Part shown: piece by piece, positions 20,690-32,221 of the stretch
Numbering within the stretch: the first letter of the stretch is position 1
How the letters are laid out: the number at the start of each line of letters is the position of its first letter
Assembly: GCA_964006375.1 (NCBI GenBank)
Contig: OZ023264.1
Coordinates: 172,086,295 to 172,150,294, forward strand
Direction of reading: 5' to 3'
Length of the DNA stretch: 64,000 nt
Origin: Tillus elongatus
Lineage: Eukaryota > Arthropoda > Insecta > Coleoptera > Cleridae
Notes under the pieces: model-generated
Database searches by the model: none
What the model saw: the letters and a program-made list of their open reading frames with translations, nothing else
What the model was told of the DNA's origin: nothing
Translations under genes and position numbers: made by a program

Positions 20690-21063
20690 ATTCATTAATC
20701 TAGAGCTCAATTCAACGTACACTGTGACCAATCACTCGTCATTACAAGGTCAACCTTGCTTTGGTTAATAATTTTTTTAAAGAATTTATTTTGTTTAGTT
20801 TATAATGGTTAAACACAAGCTTATGTCGGTCAGTGTATACCACAATAGAGAACGGTTTGATTATTCTGATTGAATTAATTAAAAAAAAAAAAAAATGAAT
20901 AAAAATTGATTATAAAGCATTTGAAATAAACAACCTGTCGATTTAACACGAAAATTTGCAGGTTGTTTAGGTAAATGTAACCTAAAAATGTACAGAATTT
21001 ATTAGAATAACTTTCAATTGATTTAATAATACTGCGTGACCTTCAATAAATCTATCATCTTGT
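20690..21063. other. Unassigned spacer
   Basis: Contains an A-run near 20880. No gene recognised. Confidence 0.5.
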
Positions 21064-21187
21064 TAGTGAATTTTCTTAAAAGAACTTCACTAATGACGAG
21101 ATCACGACTTTTGAATTTTGAAAAAATTTCTGCAAATGAGCGCTATTTAGGACCCCTGGAATCCAAATCCGAGGTCGGTTTCAGACT

Positions 21188-21254
<67 letters not shown>

Positions 21255-21795
21255 TATATATTTATGTGTCACGCCGCTAACTTAAAAAATAATGGACCGA
21301 TTTTGATAAAACTTGGTGAGTACCTTCCTTTCGCGAGTGGCTTGGATAAGTTCGTTATCCAGGAAAATCGGACTAGTTTTTCCCGGAAAATTTTGCGTTT
21401 TCTTTCGGAAAATTTTTATATCTCCGGAAATAATAATGTTAGGGCAACCGTATTGGGTACGAGGATTTATGCCATAAAAATAAAGCCATGTACCAAAATT
21501 TGGATCTCTACGTTAAAAGAAAAAGAAGTTGTAAGCAATTTTAGTTTTTCTTCTTAAAACGTCAAAGAGTCGCAATTCAAAACATCAAAATTGACATGTT
21601 CTAAATAAAGAACTTGAAACTAACACTAAGGGCGATGAAGCAGAAATTTTGTAAGAAGTGTGTTCTGTAAAGCCTTAAGTTTCAGCTTCAGACACCATTA
21701 GCCTTCATTTTACTTAAATATTTAAAAACAATGAATTTTAAATATACCCTTTTTCTTACGCTTTAGCTGTGGTTTCAACTATAGGTTTATAATAC
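21064..21795 (+). repeat. TAR repeat, 5' two thirds
   Basis: Begins with the palindromic border TTAGTGAATTTTC/AACTTCACTAATGACG and continues past (TA)n to the AAACGTCAAAGAGTCGC and TTCAGCTTCAGACACC parts. Confidence 0.88.
21189..21251. repeat. (TA)n at the TAR position
   Basis: Between TTTATATG and TGTTTATATATTTATGTGTC. Confidence 0.97.
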
Positions 21796-21945
21796 ATGAA
21801 GAAAAACTTTCTACCTACCCCTTGTTAGTCACATTGGGCGCACGAAGCAATGTGATATTTGGCATATTTAAAGTGTATATAAACAAGGAGAGCAGAAAGA
21901 TAAAATGTATGTATAATATGTGATTAATACACTAAACATTGATTT

Positions 21946-22003
21946 CTTCTTATTAGACGAGCGTCTCGCGACAGTAAAAACTTTCATTAGTTTTTTGTCG
22001 TTT
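21946..22003. repeat. 58-bp target-site duplication, left copy
   Basis: Identical over 58 bp to 23053-23110. It covers 11 bp of flank and the first 47 bp of the MITE. Confidence 0.95.
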
Positions 22004-22556
22004 GCGCAAGGATGACACGCAAAATCGTGAAGCGTTCCACATTTTTAATGAGCGGGTGGACGAGTTGGCGAAGGATGCTCTGGTACATGGTGAAGTGCTA
22101 GATTATAAATATCCCTATGAGGATTTATATCCGTTTATAAATAGATCCTACAAACACAAATGGTTAGCACAATATAAAAGTGATCCTAAGGGAATCTTCT
22201 ATAAGACAATACAACCTAATATCCCTGTTAAACCTTGGTTTACGAAGCTAACAGTAGATAAAACTTTTGTTAAGCTAATTTGTAGATTGCGATTTAACCA
22301 CTCCTTGGTACCGGAGCATCTTTTCCGGCTGAATCTCCGCAGCAGTCCTTTGTGTGATTGTGGCGAGTTGGGCGACAGCCAACATATACTTCTAAATTGC
22401 GAACTGCAAAAAGAAAAGGTTGCTCTTTTTACAGAAAAAATTTGTAGATTGAATATAACTCTTCCCTTTAATTTACCACAACTATTACAATCCCAAAACC
22501 ATAAGATATACCAAGCAATTGTGGACCATGTTAAATCTCTGAACATTAGATTATAA
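22002..22556 (+). pseudogene. LINE-2 pol C-terminus (RNase H end and Cys-His motif)
   Basis: The open frame begins at the truncation point. NERVDELAKDALVHG matches the last conserved block of LINE RNase H domains. The tail has FVKLICRLRFNHSLVPEHLF followed by CDCGELGDSQHILLNC, a C-x-C...H...C cluster that is typical of the I/Loa/Jockey-group C-terminus. No internal stop up to NIRL. The start codon is accidental because the 5' part is missing. Confidence 0.8.
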
Positions 22557-23052
22557 TGCGAATGTTGACAAATATATGTGTATATATGTAAACAATATCT
22601 ATCATTGGTATTGCCCTTTAGTTATTTAAGTGATTTAAACTATTTTATAGGTTGTAATTTATTGCTGTATTAGAATTAGGAATTACCTACTGTCTTTCCT
22701 TGTGTATAATACCATTCCGTTAGTGGCCCTCTTGTGTGTAGTCAAGATGTCTTGATAGGCCCCAAGACATGAAGATATGTGTCCCCGTACCTTCCCAATA
22801 AATTAAAATAATAATAATGGTAATAATCATAAAAAGGAAAAAAAAATAATTATGTGTGTATATATGTTTATATTAAATGAATAAGGTATTATGTTTACTT
22901 ATAAATTAGAAACCATTATGTAAGTGTAGTGATCTGACGAACTAACTAATGAATCATCATTTGAACATAGATGGAGATTAAAAAAAAATATTAGAAAATG
23001 AGCGGATGGCCAGAGTAGCCGCAGCCAAGACATGACCGCACACACACACACA
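22004..23052 (+). mobile_element. LINE-2: 5'-truncated non-LTR retrotransposon with RNase H tail
   Basis: A 1049-bp insertion bounded by a perfect 58-bp duplication. It contains the C-terminal 180 residues of a pol protein, a 3' UTR with AAATTAAAATAATAATAATG, and ends in (CA)n just before the right duplication. 5' truncation plus a duplication of this size points to target-primed reverse transcription. Confidence 0.9.
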
Positions 23053-23110
23053 CTTCTTATTAGACGAGCGTCTCGCGACAGTAAAAACTTTCATTAGTTT
23101 TTTGTCGTTT
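23053..23110. repeat. 58-bp target-site duplication, right copy
   Basis: Perfect match to 21946-22003. Confidence 0.95.
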
Positions 23111-23499
23111 CAACGAAATAAAAGACCTCCCTGACTGTGCTGTGTACCCACAATCCTCACAACTGACCTTTCTGACCTGCCTTGACATCAGTTTGCCTAA
23201 TTAAAAGCTAAATGAAGTCAAAAGGGAAAGGATTATGCTCACATAACCTTGATATATGGCGGGGTTGATTTTTCTTCTCCTTTTAGCTTTTAATTAGGCA
23301 AACTGATACCAGGGCAGGTCAGAAAAATCAGTTGGTAGGATTTTGTCTAGCATCACGTTAGGGAGGTTTTGTATTTCGCTAAAACAACAAAAAACTCATC
23401 CAAGTTTTTACTGTCGCGAGACGCTCGTCTAATCAGGCAGTAGGATTGATTCCCAGTGTGACGGGTAATATATTCATGTCAATGTAAAACACAGATTAC

Positions 23500-24195
23500 C
23501 CCTAAGTTTAAACGTAAAAAAGTTATGGGCAGTTAAAGAAAAAAAAATGGAGTTTTCCTCAAAACGTCAAAGTCGCAATTTGAAACGTCAAAATTGGCAA
23601 TGTTTAGGCAAATAACGTGAAACTAATACGGATTGTGAAAAGAAAATGGTGCAAGAAGAGTGTTCTGAGAACCCTTAGGTTTCAGCTTCAACCGTCACTG
23701 CCCTTCACTTTACTAAAGTGTTTACAGAAAATTCATTTCAAATAGACCCTTTCTCTGATGGTTTCGCTGTCGGTTTAGTTAAGTTGATGCTTTCGCTGTA
23801 GGTTTAGTGAAGTTTATGGTTTAACGGTCTATAATTTTTAGCTAATTTTCGTAGAACAAATTTTGCATTTTTTATCGAAATATGATGTATGTTTGTAAAA
23901 AAAATCAGAACACAGTAAGTGCATTTTGGTAGCGAATTTTCATTAAATCCTTCAAAATTCATTACTCAATTTACTATTAACGTAAGGTTTGTTGGCTAGG
24001 AAACCAACATTTAAGTTTAGTTTTGGAAAATTGTTGTATATTTTCAAACAATACGTAATTTTGATAAAATATAGTACATTGTTTCTACCACATATGCTAT
24101 ACCGGTAATCAGATTTATACCTGCTCGTATTTGCTATTAAAACCATTTTTATGAAAATTCACTTCAATAACGCACATGCTGCGTCCCGAACTTTT
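23500..24195 (+). repeat. TAR repeat, 3' half with M40 MITE
   Basis: Runs from GTTATGGGCAGTTAAAG through the CTATAATTTTTAGCTAATTT block to the M40 right end. Confidence 0.88.
23905..24190. mobile_element. M40 MITE inside TAR
   Basis: Left arm CAGTAAGTGCATTTTGGTAG, right arm ATAACGCACATGCTGCGTCC. About 286 bp. Outer bases diverged on the left. Confidence 0.75.
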
Positions 24196-24639
24196 TTTCA
24201 GTTGTTCAGAATATCCAAAAACGGACAGTAGGTGGCCTTTCTGCGTCACTTGAGAGGTATTTTATTTTTTAAGAGGTATGAGACTTACTAAAAGTCAGTT
24301 TGTTCACGATGGGTGCGATATCTCAAAACTTGGGGGATCAGGAGCCACTTAAGAGACTATCAGGCCTTTGAAACCAATTGTAACATTTCGTAAATATTGC
24401 TCTAGGACAACGTTGCGGGAGATCTACTTATAGCTGGGGAAAGTGGTCTTGGCAGTTGGTATATGTTTGAAATTTCATACTTAAATGTTGTATGTAAGGT
24501 CATTCAACAAAACTTTATCGCTCCAAAGTAAGCCTTTAACTATTTAAAGCTATAGGCTTTCCGAACAATTGCCGCAAGACTATAGTTAAACACCGAAAGG
24601 GTTTCTTCTATCTTGATTCATAAGGGCTCATAAAATTCC
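24196..24639. other. Unassigned spacer
   Basis: No gene or shared repeat recognised. Confidence 0.45.
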
Positions 24640-24835
24640 TTGTTAAGAAACCGCCAGGAAAATCTGATGTGAAACCCAACATTCTCCAGGAAGAATCGGT
24701 TCTGTTTTCCTAGCTAACGAACCTATTCAAGCTACAAAAGGAAGGTGCCTTCAAAATTTCATTGAAATCGGCCCATAATTTTTTGAGTTAGTTATAAAGT
24801 ATTAAACTGACCTCGGATATGGGGTCTAGGGGCTC
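24640..24835 (-). repeat. TAR repeat fragment without (TA)n
   Basis: Minus orientation: TAGCTAACGAACCTATTCAAG, TTTTTTGAGTTA and ACTGACCTCGGATATGGG with the TA tract absent. Confidence 0.75.
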
Positions 24836-25625
24836 TAATATGCGTTGTCTGTCTAAAAGCAAAATGTTCTTCATGAAAATTCGCGAAAAATCAATATTAT
24901 AAATAATAAAAGTTGGCATCCATACTACAAGACATTTGATTAGAATGTATTTCAGCCGCAATAACAAGCTTATTTATCGGTCTGCAAGCATTGCCAATTT
25001 TCACACAATAAAACGCAATATATTGCCAATCATTGCTTTTTTTTTGGTCTGGTAATTACCCAGTAATTATTACAGAAACACAAGGGCCGTAACACAACTA
25101 GTTTATTATTAAACCGGTCGTAACATGGCTGACACGGCAATTGAAACAGTTAAAATTAACATTCGTTTATACTGTTTCCAATTGCACTTTATTGAAGTTT
25201 GTAATTTATTGCCAACAAAATTATTCAATAAATAAACGTTTTTCACGCATCTATTAGGTTTATAACGTAAAATCACGTAAACGAGCAATAGGTAATGATG
25301 ATTATACCTTTCAGAATAATAATGCACTGTTACAAATCAAATATTCATTGAGCGTGGTGGTATATTACAACTACTGATACTAAATTGCATTCACAAAAAA
25401 TATTTGCTTATCAGGCGAGGTTCATTTGAAGTCATTGACAGAGTTTTGAAACTTTAATTTAAAAAAAAAAATACGTTCTTTATATTTAGTTCTAGCTTTG
25501 TGTAGCTTTTAATATCTTAACGGTTTTAAAACGAGAAAACCTAATAATAATGTACAATAAAAAATTAATGGGCATAAACGTATAGGGGAGACCGGGTCAA
25601 GTTGTAACAATTTTGAACTTTTATT
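24836..25625. other. Unassigned spacer
   Basis: AT-rich; no recognised gene or repeat. Confidence 0.45.
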
Positions 25626-25868
25626 TTTAGTGAATTTAAAAAAAAAAAAATTCACTAATGAGGAGATCCCGACTTTTGAATTTTGAAAAAATGTCTTCAA
25701 GCGAGCGCGAACTAGGCCCCCTAGAACCCATGGCTTGGATAAGTTCGTTAGCCAGGAAGATCGGCCCATGTTTTCCAGGAAAATGTTGTGGTTTCTTTCG
25801 AAAAAAAATTATATCTCCTGAAATGACAAAGTAAGGGCAACCAATTTTGGTACTCGTGTTTGTATTAC
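25626..25868 (+). repeat. TAR repeat joined to a Penelope-like fragment
   Basis: TAGTGAATTT/AAATTCACTAATGAGGAG border, then a jump from GAACCCATG to GCTTGGATAAGTTCG that removes the TA tract, ending at GGGCAACCAATTTTGG. Confidence 0.85.
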
Positions 25869-26194
25869 AAAGTATGACCTAACAAATTTCTTAAATTACT
25901 TTTTGTTAAAAAAGTTAGCTGCATATTGGTTTTGTTAGGTAATACTAAAGATATTGATTAATAGGCACAGAACAAAGAAAATGGTAGCCAAATGCACTAC
26001 ATTCAAGAAATATAAAATAGACGAACAATTTGTATGCCTAACTTTTGAACCACGTATCACAAAGAGCCTGGAGAGCATATTTTTAAGAAAGCCGATTTTC
26101 ACCAAACTTTTTCAGCAAAAAGTAATTTAAGAAATTTGTCAGATAATAAAGATAAAATTTAAATGTCGGGTATCTATGAAATAGGTTATAAGGA

Positions 26195-26428
26195 TTGTTA
26201 AAGATTGTTGAAGATCTTAAATATGTCAGGCAGACTAAAAGAAACATAGGTACCAGATTGCGTGAACATCTCGAACATTTAAGATACGACAGTGTAGACA
26301 AGTCAAGCGTGGCACAACATATATGGGATAATAACCACCACATTGATAAAGATAATTTGAAACCTATCAAAAATGTTAGACAGCAATCCATGCTTGATGC
26401 GTACGAGACTATTTATATTTCTAGGTGA
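26195..26428 (+). pseudogene. GIY-YIG endonuclease domain of a Penelope-like element
   Basis: YVRQTKRNIGTRLREHLEHL corresponds to the YIG-x-T...R..EH core, with the Gly of YIG replaced by Arg. SSVAQHIWDNNHHID supplies the conserved His region and SMLDAYETIYISR the late Glu. In Penelope-like elements this domain follows the reverse transcriptase and nicks the target. Upstream CKDC-type residues are displaced by frameshifts. Not functional as read. Confidence 0.78.
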
Positions 26429-26639
26429 GTAAGAAAAAGATTTCTGTTTCAGTTTTGGTCAGACATGCAGTTTTTCGGAAACTCTAGTCGCCGTATTTCT
26501 CTTATCTCTAGCTTTTTTGGTTCCCAATTTTTGAGGGAGCCTTTTCCTATATGACGGCAATAGAAAAAAATATTTACAAGCTTCTAACACTGGCGCCTCA
26601 CCTAGGGTACCAGCGAGTGATAACACATCGAAAAATACA

Positions 26640-26855
26640 TTTAGTCCATCAAACCTTAAGTTATTTCAGCAGGTATGACCGCATAGCGGGCTTCTATTAG
26701 ACTAATTTAACTTGAAGGTTGCAGTCGCAACGGTGCACAATGTTATTTATTACTATAATATATTACGGAATACAGCGAGAAATTAGAGGAAATTTCAGTG
26801 GTATTATAACATAACCCTCGGTTATTCGATGCGTGCCTGGACAATTAAAGGAACT
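26640..26855. mobile_element. 216-bp insertion with 9-bp direct repeats
   Basis: Absent from the matching copy at 19.6 kb. AAAAATACA flanks it at 26631-26639 and 26856-26864. No terminal inverted repeat or pol III box recognised, so the class is unknown. Confidence 0.6.
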
Positions 26856-27029
26856 AAAAATACAGTAGGGCCGACAAAACTCTGTAAATCCTTTCAAAGA
26901 AATTTAATGTTGGGGACACCTGTATATATGAAATATTAAGAGGTTAATAAAATTAGTTCAGATATTTTGACAAGTTTCAGGACAGCTATATATGTTTATG
27001 CAAATAAATCGGACAATATTATATATTCA

Positions 27030-27136
27030 GAAAGATTTCCGCGGTCTTTAATGTCAGACATACTTGGTTCTCGGGTTGAACCGCGTCCAGAATTTATGAA
27101 AACTCGACGTTTCGGCTCCTGTTTTGGAGCCATTGT
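27030..27136 (+). repeat. Penelope-associated hairpin segment, copy 1
   Basis: CAGAAAGATTTCCGCGGTC to the hairpin GGCTCC-TGTTTT-GGAGCC (27113-27131) with CGACGTTTC before it. Repeated at 30771-30886. On the minus strand the order GGCTCC, loop, GGAGCC, GAAACGTC resembles a hammerhead core. Confidence 0.6.
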
Positions 27137-27760
27137 CAATAGGTAAAGAAAATATATAAGGACGCTCTAAGGCCTCAATCTGCCTACTCCACAGAGTGGT
27201 GGACAAAGGTGGGTTGGGTTGGTTTCAAGAGGTAAAAGAAATATGTAAGGACACTCTAAGGCCTCAATCTGCCTACTCCTTAGAGCGGTAGACAAAGGTG
27301 ATATGGGTTGGTTTCAAGAGGTAAAGGAAATATGTAAGGACACTCTAAGACCTCAATCTGCCTACTCCTTAGAGCGGTAGACAAAGGTGATATGGGTTGG
27401 TTTCAAGAGGTAAAGGAAATGTGTAAGGACACTCTAAGACCTCAATCTGCCTACTCCTTAGAGCGGTAGACAAAGGTGATATGGGTTGGTTTCAAGAGGT
27501 AAAGGAAATATGTAAGGACACTCTAAGACCTCAATCTGCCTACTCCTTAGAGCGGTAGACAAAGGTGATATGGGTTGGTTTCAAGAGGTAAAGGAAATAT
27601 GTATAGACACTCTAAGACCTCAATCTGCCTACTCCTTAGAGCGGTAGACAAAGGTGATATGGGTTGGTTTCAAGAGGTAAAGGAAATATGTAAGGACACT
27701 CTAAGGCCTCAATCTGCCTACTCATTAGAGCGGTGGACAAAGCTGGGTTGGGTTATGGTA
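27137..27760 (+). repeat. 89-bp minisatellite, about seven units
   Basis: The period is exactly 89 bp, measured from successive TATGGGTTGGTTTCAAGAGG sites at 27302, 27391, 27480, 27569 and 27658. Each unit includes CCTCAATCTGCCTACTCC and TTAGAGCGG. The first and last units vary. The frame across it is open for 99 codons, but the repeat structure explains this. Confidence 0.95.
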
Positions 27761-28094
27761 GCTCGATTACAAGGCCTCAATCTGCCTACTCCCCAAATCT
27801 CGCCGGAGATCGTCTGTGAGGTCTCAGTGTGTTCAACCCTCGGCCTAGGCATCTCTCTCGTAAATATTGCATAAAATGTATTTTAAAATGTTATATTATG
27901 CTATTCTTCTTATTTGTTAAAATTGTTGCAAAATATGCCTCTAAAGACCCTACATAAATAACTGGAGACTATTACGCGTTATCTACCTTTTATTGTACAT
28001 TTTTCAAGTGTTAGTGTGGAAGAATAGTAAAAGGCGTCGCTGATAAACACAGAAACAATGGTTCAAATCTCGCCGGAGAATGCATTTCCCTTTT
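27761..28094. other. Downstream end of the minisatellite element and spacer
   Basis: CCCAAATCTCGCCGGAGATC and GTCTGTGAGGTCTCAGTG up to about 27860 match 31140-31190. The rest is not assigned. Confidence 0.6.
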
Positions 28095-28223
28095 AGCTTT
28101 TTAGTGAATTTTATTTTTAAAAATTCACTAAGAGGCGCCTTTTGAATTTTGAAAAAATTTCTTCAAATGAGCGCTAAGTAGGCCCCCTAGAACACATATC
28201 CGAGGTCAGTTTCGATTTTTATA

Positions 28224-28333
<110 letters not shown>

Positions 28334-29119
28334 TCACACCGATAACTCAAAAAATAATACACTGTTTTTGATTAAATTTTGGCGAGTACCTTCCCTCCGT
28401 AAGTGGCTTGGATAAGTTTGTTAGCCAGGAAAATCGACCCAGGTTTTCCTGGAAAATTTTGTGTTTTCTTTCGAAAAAAAAATATATCTCCGGATCTAAC
28501 ACAGTAAGGGCAACCGAATTTGGTACGCGGGTTACCAGCATTATAGGTAAACAACTTACCAAAATTCAGCTCTGTATGTTAAAAGAAAAAAAGTTATAGG
28601 CATTTAATACATTGGGGTTTTCCTCGAAACGTCAAAGTCGCGATCTAAAATGTCTAAATTGGCAACGTTTAGGCAAAGAACCTGTAACTAATACGCGCTT
28701 TGGAAAGAAAATGTCTCAAGAAGAATATGTTATAAACCCTGAAGTCTTAGCTTCAACCGTCTTTGCCCTTCATTTTACTAAAATGTTCCCAGAAAATTCA
28801 TTTTAAATAGACCCTTTCTCTAATGCTTTGGCAGTAGCCTTAGCTATAGAGTTTATCGTTTAATGGTACATAATTTTTGTCGAATTTTCGTAAAAAGTTA
28901 ACAAAGCTCAATATATCCGTTATTATACAAGATACCAAAAAAAATGTATCCATTAATTATCGGGTGTCTTGAGTTACATCTTAAAAAAATATTTCTATAA
29001 TCACAGGGTGGCCCATAAGTCGTTGGTGATACAAATTTTCTTTTTTTTTTTAATCAAACGCGCCTAATGTTATTGCATTTTTGCATTTTCCATCGAAATA
29101 TAATGCATGTTTGTAAGAA

Positions 29120-29433
29120 GCGGGACGCAACAAGTGCGTTATGGTGGCGAATTTTCAATAATTGCTTCAAATTTGGATAGCACAATTTACTATTAACCTA
29201 TAAGGTTGACTAAGAAACCAGTTTTTTTGGTAACACTTTAAATTTCCTTGCGGGAATTTTTGTTGATTTTCAAACAATAAAGTTATTTTGATGAAACATA
29301 GCACATTCTTTCTACTATATAGGTTATACTAGTAGCCAAATTGGATGCCTGATTTCTTAAAAAAGATACATATTTGCTATTAAAAACATTTAAATGAAAA
29401 TTCACAATCATAACGCACTTGATGCGTCCAGAC
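29120..29433. mobile_element. M40 MITE at the TAR 3' end
   Basis: Arms GGGACGCAACAAGTGCGTTA and ATAACGCACTTGATGCGTCC; about 314 bp. Confidence 0.8.
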
Positions 29434-29445
29434 TATTGTTAAATT

Positions 29446-30114
29446 GTTTAAGATAATATGAGGATATAATGCATTCAGTTGTAAATTATCAGATAATACC
29501 AGAAAATCTATTTTACAGTAGAATTAGTTTTATGTACTTTACGTGTGGATAATAAACTAAAGATCTTTATGGCGATGAAACTACCCCTTTCACACTGCGG
29601 TGAGAATTTCTAGTTCATTTCACTGTTTAATAACTATTTGACTTCAGACCGCTTCCTTAGAATAAGGACAGCGAGTCTTCCGCAAAACCTCCCGTCTTTA
29701 TCGTGACTTTGTTGTTCACTCAAGTATCTTAAGATCGCCGAGGAAAAAATAATTTTTCATTAATTTATCGTCGAGCAGATATTTTGTTGCTCTTTCTGAT
29801 TCCACTTTGAACCGGAAGTCTTGTGAATCGAACCGGATATAACTGATGGCGGCAAAACGTCGTAATATAAAGGAGTAGAAGACAAAGTTAGTTTATTTTA
29901 TAAGCTTTTAGCGTTGTATCTGCAACGAATATCCATTTGTTACAGACTAATAAATCGCAAACTGTGAGAAGGAGACCGTCTCTTTTCACCCTTTATAAAT
30001 TCTATATATATATACATCTGTAATAAGTAAACTACCGAAAACGACACGGTTTATGCTTCCTTTGTGTTTCCCATAATCTAATAAATACTCAGTAGTACAC
30101 GGTAAAATTTCAGT
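29446..30114. other. Unassigned spacer
   Basis: No gene or repeat recognised. Confidence 0.45.
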
Positions 30115-30127
30115 GAATTTAGAAAAG

Positions 30128-30438
30128 TCTGGATGCAGCCAGTCGTTAGCTAAATGAATTTTCATAAAAAAGTTTTTAATAACAAATATTTATATTGTAT
30201 TCAAGCAGTCATCAATTTGGTTACCAGTATAACCTATATAGTAGAAACAATGTACCACATTTTATCAAAATAATATTTTGTTTGAAAATGTACAAAAGTT
30301 TTCCGAAAATACACTTAAAATGTTTCTGAGAAAACTCGTTTCCTAGCTGACGAACCTTAGGTTAATAGCAAATTGAGTTATTGAATTTTGAAGCATTTAA
30401 TGAAAATTCGCTACCAAAACGCACTTCCTGCGTCTCGA
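30128..30438. mobile_element. M40 MITE, reverse orientation, with adjoining TAR end
   Basis: Arms GTCTGGATGCAGCCAGTCG and AAAACGCACTTCCTGCGTC. The TAR part AAACATGCATCATATTTC follows to 30490. Confidence 0.78.
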
Positions 30439-30518
30439 TTTTTTTTACAAACATGCATCATATTTCTATGAAAAATGCAAACATGCAATAAGGAATGTTA
30501 AAAAGAATTGTAGGTATA

Positions 30519-30623
<105 letters not shown>

Positions 30624-30629
30624 ACGGTC

Positions 30630-30690
30630 AGCTTTTTTTTATCAATATCGGTCTATTATTTTTTGAGGTATCGGTGTGATACATACACAG

Positions 30691-30692
<2 letters not shown>
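30630..30692 (-). repeat. TAR fragment flanking (TA)n
   Basis: ATCGGTCTATTATTTTTTGA and CGGTGTGATACATACAC, minus orientation. Confidence 0.75.

Positions 30693-30768
<76 letters not shown>
30693..30768. repeat. (TA)n between a TAR fragment and the hairpin/minisatellite copy
   Basis: Ends at GTTCAGAAAGATTTCC. Confidence 0.97.
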
Positions 30769-30771
<3 letters not shown>

Positions 30772-31199
30772 CAGAAAGATTTCCGCGGTCTTTAATGTGA
30801 GACATACTTGGTTCTCGGGTTGAACCGCGTCCAAAATTTATGAAAACTCGACGTTTCGGCTCCTGTTTTGGAGCCATTTTCAGGAGGTAAAGGCAATATG
30901 TAAGGACACTCTAAGGCCTCAATCTGCCTACTCCTTAGAGTGGTAGACAAAGGTGGGTAAAGGCAATATGTAAGAACAATCTAAGGCCTCAATCTGCCTA
31001 CTCCTTAGAGTGGTGGACAAAGGTGGGTAAAGGAAATATATAAGGACACTCTAACGCTTTAATCTGCCTACACCTTAGAGCGGTGGACAAAGGTGGGTTG
31101 GGTTGTTGTAGCTCGATTACGGGGCCTCAATCTGCCTACTACCCAAATCTCGCCGGAGATCGTCTGTGAGGTCTCAGTGTGTTCAACGCTAGGCCTCTC
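30769..31199 (+). repeat. Penelope-associated hairpin and minisatellite, copy 2
   Basis: Same order as 27030-27860: CAGAAAGATTTCCGCGGTC, hairpin GGCTCC-TGTTTT-GGAGCC (30858-30876), about three units with CCTCAATCTGCCTACTCC, then CTCGCCGGAGATCGTCTGTG. Fewer and shorter units than copy 1. It starts directly at a TA tract and ends at a LINE fragment. Confidence 0.88.
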
Positions 31200-32117
31200 T
31201 TAGATCTCTCTGCAACTCGTTGATCTGTGAGCACGGTCCGATCCCAGTACAACCTGTATCCCGAGTTCTTGAGAACAGGCTCAGGGGTGTATCTAATCTA
31301 GTAGGACTCCTTACTAAGGTTTAGAAGTCCCAATTTCTTGATGAAGTATCTTGGCAGATGCTTCGTGCCTCTCTTTACACTCTCTTGCAGCAAACGCTTG
31401 ACATCCTCCTGTGACGTTCTGGATAGTCTCTGATGACTGACACCCAAATCTACATTTATCATCGTGGACCGAATTATCTTTAACTATATACTTCAGGTAG
31501 TTTCTTGTTGAGATGACCCGATCTTGTATGGCCAGCAAAAGCCCCTCTGTCTCTGGAAACATCTGTCCGGAAACCAATCAGTAGTTCGACGTCAGTTTTT
31601 CGACATGTGCCTAGGAGGTCTCATTCAGATGTCGCCCATGGAGAGGCTTCTGCATCCAAGATTGCGGCTTGTCCTGATCAGTCCGATGGTGACTTTGTAT
31701 TTCACTTTCTTTTAATTGTAGCGGTGTTGAATCATCTGCCTCACAAATGGCACGGTGTAGTTCAGAAGTAAGCGCCCGCTGATGGAAGTACGTACGCAGG
31801 TTCACTATCTGCTGGTCCAACTGTTTACCAATATCCAACACTTCCATTCCATCTTGGTGTCTAGGTAGGTAGGAGTGTTCGCACCTTACGTTGTAGATTT
31901 TCGATGTCCGTTTTACTCCAGTTCACAATCCCAAATGAGTAGCTAAGTGCAGAACATACATATGTATTCAGAGCTTTAGTCAGGTTCTTGCAGTTAAGAT
32001 GTAATCGCACCACCTGCTTTACTAGTTTCGTAAACTCATTTGTCAGTTCTTCATTACCGAGTGGTTTATTTTCCTCGCTTGCTGTATTCCCACGTATTTA
32101 TAACACTCCTTCACATC
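31200..32117 (-). mobile_element. LINE-3: fragment of an RLE-type (R2/NeSL-like) non-LTR element
   Basis: Minus-strand translation in pieces. NLTKALNTYVCSALSYSFGI of the RT thumb near 32000, QLDQQIVNLRTYFHQRAL near 31800, then EGLLLAIQDRVISTRNYLKY with DDKCRFGCQSSETIQNVTGG (C-x3-C...H/C cluster) near 31450, and YTPEPVLKNSGYRLYWDRTV at 31210-31290, the start of the restriction-like endonuclease. It is cut at both ends: by the minisatellite element at 31200 and by (TTA)n at 32118. Confidence 0.8.
31314..31847 (-). pseudogene. LINE-3 C-terminal coding remnants
   Basis: Two overlapping open pieces, 31611-31847 and 31314-31577, in different frames. They encode the region between RT thumb and endonuclease. 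The Cys cluster DDKCRFGC followed by GGCQ is visible. Stops and a frameshift separate them. Confidence 0.75.

Positions 32118-32221
<104 letters not shown>

Larger units (their letters stand above)
21957..23429. mobile_element. Foldback-type MITE split by a LINE insertion
   Basis: The MITE proper is 23063-23429 (367 bp), with a left fragment at 21957-22003. Termini GACGAGCGTCTCGCGACAGT and its exact inverse. Similarity between the arms continues for about 160 bp (for example GACCTGCC, GTTTGCCTAATTAAAAGCTA). It is flanked by TA, compatible with a Tc1/mariner-type target. No coding capacity. Confidence 0.9.
25869..27060 (+). mobile_element. Penelope-like element, 3' fragment (plus) with a 216-bp insertion
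   Basis: Collinear with the minus-strand copy at 19335-20320. It contains the HRTKKMVAKCTTF-type linker (about 25960-26100), the GIY-YIG region (26195-26428), the post-domain segment to 26630 and the 3' UTR after 26865. An insertion at 26640-26855 has a 9-bp flanking repeat. It is followed by the hairpin/minisatellite region. Confidence 0.78.

Noticed and set aside
21036..21557. 173-codon frame through a TA tract
   Set aside because: It is a TAR repeat read through its microsatellite; other copies are broken in this frame.
27575..27874. 99-codon frame with repeated KGNMYRHSKTSICLLLRAV-like text
   Set aside because: Generated by the 89-bp minisatellite; the peptide changes with each frame shift of the period.
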